DNA from: Microthrixaceae bacterium
GTDB lineage: Bacteria; Actinomycetota; Acidimicrobiia; Acidimicrobiales; DATDAH01
Direction of reading: 5' to 3'
Length of the DNA: 64,000 nucleotides
NCBI GenBank assembly: GCA_020637195.1
Contig: JACJWK010000010.1
Span: 1 to 64,000, forward strand
Of the stretch, positions 38,625-46,867 are shown in pieces; the stretch's first letter is position 1, and every line of letters begins with the position of its first letter. Under the pieces are notes generated by a model. It was not told the DNA's origin. It saw only the letters and a list, made by a program, of their open reading frames with translations, and did not search any database. Made by a program: the position numbers and the translations under genes.

Positions 38625-39145
38625 CCCCGACGCTCCAGGCCGGCGGCCCCGAGCAGCTCCCGCTCGCGCGCCACCATCGCGGCCGTCTGGTCGGCGTCGG
38701 CGTGGTCCCAGCCGAGCACGTGCAGCACCCCGTGCACGACGAGCAGCGCCAGTTCGGCCTCGTAGCCGCCCGGTGGCACCGCGTTGCGCCGCGCCACCGC
38801 GGGGCACACCACGACGTCACCGAGCAGTCGCGGCTCGCCGGGCCGATCGGTCGGATCGGCGGCGGGCCCGTTCGGCGACCCGTCGAGGGGGAAGGACAGG
38901 ACGTCGGTGGGCCCCGCTTCGCCCAGGTGCTCGATGTGCAGGCTCGCGATGGTGTCCTCGTCGACGAAGGCGACCGCAAGCTCGGCCGGTCCGGTCACGC
39001 CCTCGGCGACGAGGACGTCGGTGGCCAGCCGCGCCCAGCGGTCGGTGTCGACGGGCTCCTCCCCGGCCCGCGGCGACCCGGAGCGGTCGTCGGTGACGAC
39101 GACGGTCGGAGGGACCGGCCCCGGGCCCGCGGGCGGCGAGCTCAC
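38621..39145 (-). CDS. ybeY: Endoribonuclease YbeY (rRNA maturation factor)
   Basis: 174 residues from a GTG at 39145 that overlaps the phoH stop as GTGA; the frame runs on upstream over phoH but that is not coding. The zinc motif is H138-x3-H142-x5-H148 (HGVLHVLGWDH). YbeY processes 16S rRNA 3' ends and takes part in ribosome quality control. The N-terminal ~30 residues are a Pro/Ser-rich extension. Confidence 0.95.
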   Translation of the reverse strand: MSSPPAGPGPVPPTVVVTDDRSGSPRAGEEPVDTDRWARLATDVLVAEGVTGPAELAVAFVDEDTIASLHIEHLGEAGPTDVLSFPLDGSPNGPAADPTDRPGEPRLLGDVVVCPAVARRNAVPPGGYEAELALLVVHGVLHVLGWDHADADQTAAMVARERELLGAAGLERRG

Positions 39146-40092
39146 GACGGGTCGAGTGCCGAGCGCTCGTAGGCGTTCACGATGTCGGCCACGATGCGGT
39201 GGCGCACGACGTCGGCGGCGCCCAGGCGGACGAAGGCCAGGCCGTCGATGCCCGACAGGACCGGTTCGAGCCCGCCGAGCCCGCTGCGCCCCCCGGGCAC
39301 GTCGACCTGGGTCACGTCGCCGGTGATGACGGCCTTGGAGCCGAAGCCGATGCGGGTGAGGAACATCTTCATCTGCTCGGGCGTCGTATTCTGGGCCTCG
39401 TCGAGGATGATGAAGCTGCGGTTCAGGGTGCGGCCCCGCATGAACGCCAGCGGGGCCACCTCGACGGTCCCCTTGTCGAGCAGGCGCTGCGCCCCCTCCG
39501 CCTCGACCATGTCGTAGAGCGCGTCGTACAGCGGCCGGAGGTACGGGTCCACCTTGGCCATCAGGTCCCCGGGCAGGAACCCCAGCCGCTCCCCCGCCTC
39601 GACCGCCGGTCGGGTGAGGATGATCCGGTCGACCTCCTTGGCCTGGAGGGCCTGGACCGCGCAGGCGACCGCCAGCCAGCTCTTGCCCGTCCCGGCCGGG
39701 CCGATGCCGAAGGTGATGATGTTCTGGCGGATGGCGTCCACGTAGCGCTTCTGCCCGCTCGACTTGGGGCGCACGGTCCGGCCCCGGGCCGAGCGCCACA
39801 CCTCGGTGGTGAGGACCTCCGAGGGCCGTTCGTCGGCCCGCACCATGTCGATGGTGCGGGCGACCCCGGACGGCTCGAGGGCGTGACCCTGTTGGAGCAG
39901 GAGCACGAGCTCGTCGAACAGGCGGCCCACCAGCTCCGCGTCGGCCCCGGTGACCGTGATCTCGTTGCCCCGGACGTGGATGGACGCCTCGAACGCGCCC
40001 TCCACGAGGCGCAGCAGCTCGTCGCGCTGGCCCAGCAGGCCCACCATGAGGTGGTTGCCGGGGACGCTGACGCGGACCTCGGTCTCGGGCAT
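39142..40092 (-). CDS. phoH: PhoH-family ATPase
   Basis: 316 residues. Walker A GPAGTGKSW at 131-139, the PhoH blocks TRPAVEAGERLGFLPGDL and FIILDEAQNTTPEQMKMFLTR, and TGDVTQVD. PhoH-like proteins are RNA-associated ATPases, nearly always next to ybeY. First gene of the four-gene overlapped operon, 44 bases downstream of the BldC-like gene. Confidence 0.95.
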   Translation of the reverse strand: MPETEVRVSVPGNHLMVGLLGQRDELLRLVEGAFEASIHVRGNEITVTGADAELVGRLFDELVLLLQQGHALEPSGVARTIDMVRADERPSEVLTTEVWRSARGRTVRPKSSGQKRYVDAIRQNIITFGIGPAGTGKSWLAVACAVQALQAKEVDRIILTRPAVEAGERLGFLPGDLMAKVDPYLRPLYDALYDMVEAEGAQRLLDKGTVEVAPLAFMRGRTLNRSFIILDEAQNTTPEQMKMFLTRIGFGSKAVITGDVTQVDVPGGRSGLGGLEPVLSGIDGLAFVRLGAADVVRHRIVADIVNAYERSALDPS

Positions 40093-40136
40093 CGGCTACG
40101 ACCGGCGGGGTCGGGGCGGGCGTCGGGGTCCGGCGC

Positions 40137-40391
40137 TCACGCCGTCTCGTCGTCCCCGCCGTCGTCGGCGCCGGGGCCGGCCTCGGGGTACAGGTGCTCG
40201 AGGCTCCCCGGTTCGATGCGACAGGACTCGATGAAGGCGTCGACCTCGGACTCCTTCAGCCGGATGACCCGCCCGAACCGATAGGCAGGCAGGTCGCCGT
40301 TGTCGATGAAGCGGTACAGGGTGCGCGGCGTGATGCCCACCCGCTTCGCCGCGTCCGCGGTCGACAGCCACCGGATCTCGTCGTCCTCCAT
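40137..40391 (-). CDS. BldC-like/excisionase-type helix-turn-helix regulator
   Basis: 84 residues. MerR-like winged helix (WLSTADAAKRVGITPRTLYRFIDNGDLPAYRFGRVIRL), the layout of BldC and of phage excisionases, with a short acidic tail. Streptomyces BldC binds DNA cooperatively to control development; the role here is open. It may control the downstream phoH operon. Confidence 0.88.
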   Translation of the reverse strand: MEDDEIRWLSTADAAKRVGITPRTLYRFIDNGDLPAYRFGRVIRLKESEVDAFIESCRIEPGSLEHLYPEAGPGADDGGDDETA

Positions 40392-40398
40392 CGCACGC

Positions 40399-40404
40399 AG
40401 CCTA
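40399..40404 (-). promoter_or_regulatory. Candidate -10 element (TAGGCT), leaderless start
   Basis: TAGGCT on the minus strand ends 7 bases before the BldC-like ATG at 40391. Confidence 0.45.
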
Positions 40405-40500
40405 GACAGGCCGTCGGGCCGTCACGCCCCCTGGCCGCCACTCTGGCACCGTTTCGTGCGCTTTCGGCCTGCCCGACGCCGAGGCGGTGGCGATGGGCGG

Positions 40501-41862
40501 TCAGCCCCGCCGGCGTCGCACGGTTCGCCGGGCCCGGCGGACGAGCCGGCCCGGAGCGGAGCGAAGTCGGGGCCGGGGCCGAGGGGCCCCGCTCGCCGGC
40601 TCGGCACGACCCTCACGGTCGAGGTCGTCACGCAGCCCGGCGAGGGCAGCGTCCAGGCGAGCGACGGACTCGTCCACGGTGGCCTCGGTGTGCGCCAGGC
40701 TGGCCAGGGCGTTGCCGTCGGTGAGCACGCCGTGGACCAGCGCGCCCTCCAGGAACAGCTCGCGCACCCGCGGACGCTCGACCCCGTGCTGGTCGGGGAA
40801 GTCGAACGACATCCGTTGCGGGGGGCCGAGCAGGACGGCCTCGACGCCGTGGCGTTCCGCTGCGCCCAGGTACCCGTCGCGCAGGCGGGTCCCCATCGCG
40901 GCGAGGTGGCCCGCGACGTCGCGCGACTCGAGCACGTCGAGGACCGCCGACGCGGCGGCCAGCGAGAAGGTCTCGCCGCGGAAGGTCAGCCCGAACCCGA
41001 CCGACGGCAGCAACTCCATCAGGTCGGCCCGGCCGACGACCGCGGAGAGCGGTAGCCCGTTGGCCAGGGCCTTGCCCAGGCAGGCGAGGTCCGGCGTCAC
41101 CCCGAAGTGCTCCTGGGCACCGCCGTTGGCGAGGCGGAAGGCGGTGACCACCTCGTCGAACACGACCACCGCACCGTTGCGGTGCGCGAGGTCGATCACG
41201 CCCTCCAGGTAGCCCGGCTCGGGCAGGTACTGGTTGGTGGGCTCCATCACGACCGCGGCCACGGCGCCCCGGTGGCGACGGAACGCCTGGGCCAGCGCCT
41301 CGAGGTCGTTGTAGGGGAACGGCTCGACCAGCGTGCGGAGCACCGAAGGGATGCCCTGCACGTCGGGGTGCACGCACGTGTACCACTCGTGGAACCCGTG
41401 GAACCCGTGCTGGAGCACGAGGTCGCGGCCGGTGGCCGCTCGGGCGACCCGGACGGCGGCGTTGAGCGCGTCCGAGCCGTTCTTCGCGAAGGCGACGCGC
41501 TCGGCACACGGCACCAGGACGCAGATCCGCTCCGCGACCTCGACCTCGACGGGGTGCATGAGCGACAGCGTCGGCCCGGCTCCGAACTGGGCCCGCACGG
41601 CCGCTTCGACCGCCGGGTGGCGGTAGCCGAGGAACACCGGCCCCCACCCGTTGAGCCAGTCCAGGTGCACCCGTCCGGTGCTGTCGGTGACCTCGGCGCC
41701 GTCCGCAGCGACGGCGAAATGCGGGAACAGCGCCCCGCTCGGATGACGGAGCGGGCGCGTCACCATCCCGTCGAGCCCGCCGTACGCGAGCACTGCGTGC
41801 GCCCGGTCGAGCAGGTCCTCGGTGGCCGCCACCGGGTCGGCGGCGAGCGGGCTGCCAGGCAT
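40501..41862 (-). CDS. Class III PLP aminotransferase (GSA-aminomutase-like)
   Basis: 453 residues from the ATG at 41862. PLP features: Asp226 in VVFDEVVTAFR, Schiff-base Lys254 in CLGKALANG, the substrate-side GYRHPAV start, and MEPTNQYLPEPG. Similar in layout to glutamate-1-semialdehyde aminomutase but lacks its pathway neighbours, so a secondary or sugar/lipid aminotransferase is likelier. The C-terminus ends in ~45 Arg/Pro-rich residues. It is divergent from the sulfotransferase and probably functions with it. Confidence 0.85.
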   Translation of the reverse strand: MPGSPLAADPVAATEDLLDRAHAVLAYGGLDGMVTRPLRHPSGALFPHFAVAADGAEVTDSTGRVHLDWLNGWGPVFLGYRHPAVEAAVRAQFGAGPTLSLMHPVEVEVAERICVLVPCAERVAFAKNGSDALNAAVRVARAATGRDLVLQHGFHGFHEWYTCVHPDVQGIPSVLRTLVEPFPYNDLEALAQAFRRHRGAVAAVVMEPTNQYLPEPGYLEGVIDLAHRNGAVVVFDEVVTAFRLANGGAQEHFGVTPDLACLGKALANGLPLSAVVGRADLMELLPSVGFGLTFRGETFSLAAASAVLDVLESRDVAGHLAAMGTRLRDGYLGAAERHGVEAVLLGPPQRMSFDFPDQHGVERPRVRELFLEGALVHGVLTDGNALASLAHTEATVDESVARLDAALAGLRDDLDREGRAEPASGAPRPRPRLRSAPGRLVRRARRTVRRRRG

Positions 41863-41971
41863 CCTCTTCCCCGGTGTGGTCGTCAGGGGTGCGGGCTCCG
41901 TGCCAGAGTGCGGCGGAGTGTACACGCACCACAAATTCGACCATGCGTTCGAGCCGGGGACGCCCACGCGC

Positions 41972-42664
41972 GTGAGCTACCTGGTGTGCGCCGTGCCCCG
42001 CTCGGGCAGCTCGCTGCTCTGCGAGCTGCTGTGCCTGACCGGGGTGGCGGGGGCACCCACCGAGTTCTTCGACGCCGAGCAGCGACGCGGTTTCGAGCGC
42101 GTGTGGGGCAGCGACGGCCTCGACGACTACGTGCGCCACCTGCTGAGGACGAAGACGAGCCCCAACGGGGTCTTCGGGGCCAAGGCCCACCACCCTCAGC
42201 TCGCGGAGACCTTCGGCGACCGTGACCTGGCCGCGGTGTTCCCGGACCTCCACGTCGTGTACCTCACCCGGCGGGACCACCTCCGCCAGGCGATCAGCTA
42301 CGCACGGGCGATCCAGTCCGGGCGCTGGGCCTCCACCCATCGGGGTCGCGGTCGCGAGCGCTTCCGCCGCCGCCAGATCGACGATCTCCTCGCCCGCATC
42401 GACCGGGAGGAACGGGCCTGGGAGCGCTGGTTCGAGCGGCACCGACTCCAACCGCTGCGCCTCGACTACGAGTCGATCGTGACCGACCCGGCCGCGGCCG
42501 TGGCGGCCGTCCTCGAGCTCGTCGGGGTGCTCGACGGGACTCCCGACCCGGCGGCCGCCACCCTCGCCCGCCAGGCGGATCGACGGACCGAGCGGTGGGT
42601 GCGCAGGTACCGCCGGCGCCACCTGGACGGCCCGGTCACACCGGAGGGTGTTGTGGGAGGCTGA
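41972..42664 (+). CDS. Stf0-type sulfotransferase
   Basis: 230 residues from a GTG at 41972, where the first strand begins (SYLVCAVPRSGSSLLCELL); a GTG at 41918 would add 18 residues. The PAPS 5'-phosphosulfate loop is PRSGSS at 9-14, the Stf0-like GVAGAPTEFF follows, and a 3'-phosphate block lies in VVYLTRRDHLRQAISYARA. In mycobacteria Stf0 sulfates trehalose at the 2 position; the acceptor here is unknown. The next gene starts 4 bases after the stop. Confidence 0.85.
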   Translation: MSYLVCAVPRSGSSLLCELLCLTGVAGAPTEFFDAEQRRGFERVWGSDGLDDYVRHLLRTKTSPNGVFGAKAHHPQLAETFGDRDLAAVFPDLHVVYLTRRDHLRQAISYARAIQSGRWASTHRGRGRERFRRRQIDDLLARIDREERAWERWFERHRLQPLRLDYESIVTDPAAAVAAVLELVGVLDGTPDPAAATLARQADRRTERWVRRYRRRHLDGPVTPEGVVGG

Positions 42665-42668
42665 GCGG

Positions 42669-44375
42669 ATGGCGACGGTGCCGGTACGGCTCTCGACGCG
42701 CTCGGCCGAGCCGGTCGGCGGAACCGGCCTCGTCACCGACGCCGAGCGGCGGGCGGCCGAGCACCGACACCGCCGGACGGTCGAGCGCGACCTCCTCTCG
42801 GGGGACACCAGGTGGCGGAGCACGCCGTACGAGGCCCACGTGCAGTTCTCGACCTACTGCAACCTCGCCTGCGTCATGTGCTGGGGCGACCGCCCGCCTC
42901 CCTCGCGGCGGCTCGAGCCCGCCGTGCTCGCCCGGGTCGACGCGCAGATCGCGCCGGGCCTGTCGATCCTGACCCCCCACGACGGGAGCGAGCCGCTGGC
43001 CGTGGGGTGGGAGTCGGCGCGCGACCTCGCCCGCCGGTGGAATGTGCGCCTCAGCCTGGTGACGAACGGCACCTTCCTCGACGCCCGGCGCATCGAGGAG
43101 GCCGTGCCGCTGACCGAGACGTTGTTCGTCTCCCTCGACAGCCACGTGCCGGAGATCTTCGAGCAGCTGCGCCCAGGGGCCGACGCTCGCCGCATCTACG
43201 CGAACGCCGCCGCCGCCGCGGCGGCCTGCCGTGCCGAGGGGGTCGACTGCATCGCCAACATCGTGCTGATGGTCGAGAACGCCCCCTTCCTCGACCGCAC
43301 CCTCGAGTGGCTCCACGCCCATGGGATCGACTCGGCGAACGTGATCCAGCTCATCGACGTCAACGGCCGCTCGGACATGCACGACCCGTTGCGGCACCTG
43401 TCGGTCGAGTACGTCGAAGGCGTGCGGCGCCGGGCGCACGAGACCGCCCGACGACTCGGCAGTCGCCTGATCTGGCTGGTCGGCCCGACATCGACCACCG
43501 ACGCCCGACCCCGGCCGACGCGCGCCACCCCGGGCGCCGACCTACGGGCCCGGCGCGTCGCGTACGACCGCTGGAACGAGCGCCTGCGACTGCGCCACCC
43601 GGGCTACTGCCCCAAGGTCTTCGACCGGGTGCGCGTGACCGTGGACGGCGCGACGGGGCCGTGCAGCTACGCCGCGAACGGCGAGCTCGAGTACGGCACG
43701 CTGGCCACGCACGACTTCGAGACGCTCTGGAACGGCGAGACCGCACGGGACCTACGACGGGCGATGGCCACCGGCGATCCGCCCGTGCCGTGCGACACGT
43801 GCCGGTGGCGGGACCTGCCGGCGCGGCGATCCGGGCTTCCCTTCACCCGCAGTGTCGAGGCCGCCTTCCCGCTCCCGGCCACCGGGCTGGTGGTCGACGC
43901 GCCCGATCACGGCGCGCGTCTGGTGTCGCCGCCGTCGTTCGTCGTCCGCCCGCCCGACGGCCACCCCCGACGCTGGCTGCTGGCCCTGTCCCTGGGCGGC
44001 GAGACCACCGAGGTCCACCGCGTCGAGGTCGGAGCGGGCCCGCCGGGTGGCGAGACCACGGTCACCGTCCCGCCCCGGACGTGGCGCAGCCTACGGCCCA
44101 ACGTCGGCTACTGGTGGGCCCTCTGGGCGATCGCCGACGACGGATCGGCGATCCGCAACGCGGAGCTGTCCGCTCTGGTGCGTCACCGATCGATCCCGAG
44201 GCGGCCCGGCAGCGGGCTCCGCTACCGCGACCGTCCGCAGGAGGTGCCCGTGCACCTCGGGGGTGGGCGCACGCCCGGCTTCGTCGACCGGAGCGGAGCG
44301 GCCCCCGCGACCGGATCGTCGAGCAGGCGCGGGCGCGGGCGCGGGCTGCTCCGCCGGCTGCTGCGCCGCCGCTGA
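42669..44375 (+). CDS. Radical SAM/SPASM protein with C-terminal beta domain
   Basis: 568 residues from the ATG at 42669, with GGGAGG about 10 bases upstream. The cluster motif is C64-x3-C68-x2-C71 (CNLACVMC). After the barrel a SPASM-like cysteine set (GYCPK, GPCSYAANGELEYG, CDTCRW) can hold an auxiliary cluster. Residues ~405-500 look like a beta-sandwich (fibronectin-like) domain, and the tail is Arg/Gly-rich. Such enzymes modify peptides, sugars or lipids; the substrate is unknown. Pairs with the sulfotransferase just upstream. Confidence 0.82.
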   Translation: MATVPVRLSTRSAEPVGGTGLVTDAERRAAEHRHRRTVERDLLSGDTRWRSTPYEAHVQFSTYCNLACVMCWGDRPPPSRRLEPAVLARVDAQIAPGLSILTPHDGSEPLAVGWESARDLARRWNVRLSLVTNGTFLDARRIEEAVPLTETLFVSLDSHVPEIFEQLRPGADARRIYANAAAAAAACRAEGVDCIANIVLMVENAPFLDRTLEWLHAHGIDSANVIQLIDVNGRSDMHDPLRHLSVEYVEGVRRRAHETARRLGSRLIWLVGPTSTTDARPRPTRATPGADLRARRVAYDRWNERLRLRHPGYCPKVFDRVRVTVDGATGPCSYAANGELEYGTLATHDFETLWNGETARDLRRAMATGDPPVPCDTCRWRDLPARRSGLPFTRSVEAAFPLPATGLVVDAPDHGARLVSPPSFVVRPPDGHPRRWLLALSLGGETTEVHRVEVGAGPPGGETTVTVPPRTWRSLRPNVGYWWALWAIADDGSAIRNAELSALVRHRSIPRRPGSGLRYRDRPQEVPVHLGGGRTPGFVDRSGAAPATGSSSRRGRGRGLLRRLLRRR

Positions 44376-45446
44376 TCAGCGGAGGCGGACCGCGACCTCG
44401 TTGGCCAGGAGGCGACCGGCGACCGTGAGGTGGGCACGCCCGGCGTCGTCGACCACCACGAGGTCGGCGAGCGCCGGGTCGGCGTCGAGCGGCAGCGCGT
44501 CCGCGGGGACGCCGTCCGTGGTGCGCAGGGCGAGCTGCAGGCCCTCGACCCGGCGCCCCTCGTCGTCGAGCCGCTCGTCCGCCGCCACCGGCGAGCGGCC
44601 GTGCTCGACGGCGTCGACGTAGCGCTCCGGCGTCCGCACGTTCCAGTAGCGACGTCCGCGACGGTGCCCGTGGGCGGCGCAGCCGATCGCCAGGTAGTCG
44701 CCCTGGGACCAGTACAGGAGGTTGTGGCGGCACTCCTGGCCCGGACGTGCCCAGTTCGAGATCTCGTACCAGTCGAGGCCGGCGGCCGCGAACCGCTCGG
44801 TGGCCAGCAGGTACTTGTCGGCCTGGTCGTCGTCGTCGGGATGGCGCTCGGGGGCGTCGAACAGCGCGGTCCCGGGCTCGACCGTCAGCCCGTACGCGCT
44901 CACGTGCGGTGGGTCGAGGGCGAGTGCGGCGTCGAGCGACTCGGCCCAGTCGGCGAGCGACTCCCCGGCGGCGCCGTAGATCAGGTCGAGGCTCCACCGC
45001 TCGAACCCCGTGGCGCGCAGGAGGGCCACGGCGCGGCCCACCCCGTCCGGGTCGTGCGTGCGGCCGAGGGCCTCGAGCACGTGAGGCACCATGGACTGCA
45101 CCCCCAGCGACACCCGGTCGACCCCGCCGGCCGCGTAGGTGCGCAGCATCGTGTCCGTGACCGTGTCGGGGTTGCACTCGACCGTCACCTCCGCGCCGGG
45201 GGCCAGCGGCAGCGGCGCCACGACCTCGAGCAGCGCCTCGGCGTCCACCATCGACGGCGTCCCCCCGCCCACGAACACGCTCGTCACCGGCGGGAGCCCC
45301 GCCGCCACCTCGGCCTCGACCTGACGCCGGCAGGCCCGCAGGTAGCGGTCGACGAGGTGGGCGCGGTCGGTCCAGGTCGCGAACGCGCAGTAGTCGCAGC
45401 GAGCCGCGCAGAACGGGATGTGGACGTAGCAGCCGAAGGGCTCCAC
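44376..45446 (-). CDS. hemW: Heme chaperone HemW (radical SAM)
   Basis: 356 residues. Cluster motif C13-x3-C17-x2-C20 without the extra CxC of HemN, GGGTPS SAM motif, and a HemW-type C-terminal domain. HemW binds heme and delivers it to respiratory enzymes; it does not oxidise coproporphyrinogen. Its stop abuts that of the rSAM gene; TAGGCT at 45499-45504 may be its promoter. Confidence 0.93.
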   Translation of the reverse strand: MEPFGCYVHIPFCAARCDYCAFATWTDRAHLVDRYLRACRRQVEAEVAAGLPPVTSVFVGGGTPSMVDAEALLEVVAPLPLAPGAEVTVECNPDTVTDTMLRTYAAGGVDRVSLGVQSMVPHVLEALGRTHDPDGVGRAVALLRATGFERWSLDLIYGAAGESLADWAESLDAALALDPPHVSAYGLTVEPGTALFDAPERHPDDDDQADKYLLATERFAAAGLDWYEISNWARPGQECRHNLLYWSQGDYLAIGCAAHGHRRGRRYWNVRTPERYVDAVEHGRSPVAADERLDDEGRRVEGLQLALRTTDGVPADALPLDADPALADLVVVDDAGRAHLTVAGRLLANEVAVRLR

Positions 45447-45542
45447 CGGCGGCTCCTGGCGGGCGGGCGGGCGCGCCCGTCGGTCGGGGCGCCCGGCCGA
45501 GCCTACCGACGCGCTTCGCGGGCGGGGCCGCCCGTCGCGCCG

Positions 45543-46103
45543 CTACTTCTTGGTGCGGACCGAGGCCAGGCCCAGGTCGTCGAGCCGGTTGCCGGCACCG
45601 TCGACGCCCGTGCCGAGGATGCAGGCGATGGCCCGCAGGTCGTCACGACGGATCGTGAGCACCCGCCCGTTGAAGTCCTGGCGCTGCACCTGGATCATCG
45701 TCAGGTAGCGGTTGAGCATGTCGGCCTCGGGCCCGGTGAGGCTCTCGAGGCGGGTGAGGTCGATGGTGACCGAGTTGAAGCCGGGCTGGGTGGCGACCCG
45801 CCCGTCGGTGAGGTCCACGACCTCGTCGTCGTCGCGGGCCAGGCCGAAGTCCGGCCCCTCGTCGACCGGCAGCAGCTGGTCGACCGGGACGTTGTAGAAC
45901 CGGGCGAGGCGCTGCAGTCGGGGCACGGAGATGGCCCGCTCACCGCGCTCGTAGGCGCCGAGCACCGACGCCTTGAACTCCTGGTTGGAGGTGGCCTCCA
46001 CCTCCTGCAGGGAGAGCTTCTTCTGCCGCCGGATGGCCCGGAGGCGCTCGCCCACCTTGCGCCCGTAGCCTGCCGAGGCTCCCTCGGCCGTCATCTCACT
46101 CAT
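45543..46103 (-). CDS. bldD: BldD-like transcription regulator with c-di-GMP motif
   Basis: 186 residues. Residues ~14-80 are a BldD-type XRE helix-turn-helix (YGRKVGERLRAIRRQKKLSL, then YERGERAISVPRLQRLARFY). The C-terminal half carries RQD at 141-143, eight residues, then RRDD at 152-155: exactly the RXD-x8-RXXD signature with which Streptomyces BldD binds tetrameric cyclic di-GMP. A clear promoter lies upstream. In Streptomyces BldD represses development genes; here it is inferred to be a c-di-GMP-responsive repressor of unknown regulon. Confidence 0.88.
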   Translation of the reverse strand: MSEMTAEGASAGYGRKVGERLRAIRRQKKLSLQEVEATSNQEFKASVLGAYERGERAISVPRLQRLARFYNVPVDQLLPVDEGPDFGLARDDDEVVDLTDGRVATQPGFNSVTIDLTRLESLTGPEADMLNRYLTMIQVQRQDFNGRVLTIRRDDLRAIACILGTGVDGAGNRLDDLGLASVRTKK

Positions 46104-46129
46104 TGCACGCCCTTCGCCGCGTTCCGGCC

Positions 46130-46158
46130 ATCATACGCGCGGGGCGTAGGGCGTTCAA
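46130..46158 (-). promoter_or_regulatory. Promoter of bldD-like gene (TTGAAC-N17-TATGAT)
   Basis: On the minus strand a -35 TTGAAC (46158-46153) and a -10 TATGAT (46135-46130) are separated by exactly 17 bases, close to sigma-70 consensus. The predicted start is about 20 bases upstream of the ATG at 46103. It lies in the 68-base gap after rsmE. Confidence 0.7.
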
Positions 46159-46171
46159 CCACCCTTCGCGG

Positions 46172-46861
46172 TCACGACTCCGCCAGCGCGCCGCCCGGCC
46201 GGAGCGCGGTGAGCAGCGCCCCCGCCACCACCGCGGCGGTCTCGGCCCGCAGCACCGTGGGGCCCAGGCGCACGGCCGGCACCGCCCTCGCCCGCTCGGC
46301 GTCCGACCAGCCCCCCTCGGGGCCGACGAGCACGAGCGCGTCCCCCCGCTGGGGGGACCGACCCGTCGGGTCGGCGAGCAACGCCCCGGGGCGCGCGGCC
46401 ACGTCGGCGAAGGTGCGCACGTCCTCGACCACCGGCAGCGTGGGGCGTCGGCACTGCATCGCCGCCTCGCGCGCCACCCGTCGCAGGCGCTCGACGTGGC
46501 GGGTGGCCCGCTCGCCCGCCCACCGCACGACCGAGCGGTCGGCCCCGAGGGGGACGATCACGTCGACCCCGAGCTCGGTCAGCTTCTGGACCGCCCACTC
46601 GGGGCGGTCGCCCTTCACGGGGGCGAAGCAGACCGTCACCGGTGGCGTCGGCGGGCGCTCGACCACCACCGGCCCCGCGGGCTCGAGCACCGGGCCGAAA
46701 CGGCACTCCCGCCAGGCGCCCTGACCGTCGGCGACCGTGACCAGGTCACCCCGGGCGAGACGAAGGACACGGTCGAGGTGGTGCCGGTCGGCCTCGTCGA
46801 GCTCGGGGGCGTCGAGGTCGACCACGAAGGCGTGGGCCTTCGCGGTGGGCGTCGGTCCCAC
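46172..46861 (-). CDS. rsmE: 16S rRNA (uracil1498-N3)-methyltransferase RsmE
   Basis: 229 residues. PUA-like N-terminus (HAFVVDLDAPELDEADRHHL), SPOUT fold with the knot motifs VLVGPEGGWSDAE and RLGPTVLRAETA. It methylates U1498 of 16S rRNA. It starts 6 bases after the dnaJ stop and closes the hrcA-dnaJ-rsmE operon. Confidence 0.95.
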   Translation of the reverse strand: MGPTPTAKAHAFVVDLDAPELDEADRHHLDRVLRLARGDLVTVADGQGAWRECRFGPVLEPAGPVVVERPPTPPVTVCFAPVKGDRPEWAVQKLTELGVDVIVPLGADRSVVRWAGERATRHVERLRRVAREAAMQCRRPTLPVVEDVRTFADVAARPGALLADPTGRSPQRGDALVLVGPEGGWSDAERARAVPAVRLGPTVLRAETAAVVAGALLTALRPGGALAES

Positions 46862-46867
46862 CCGGGC

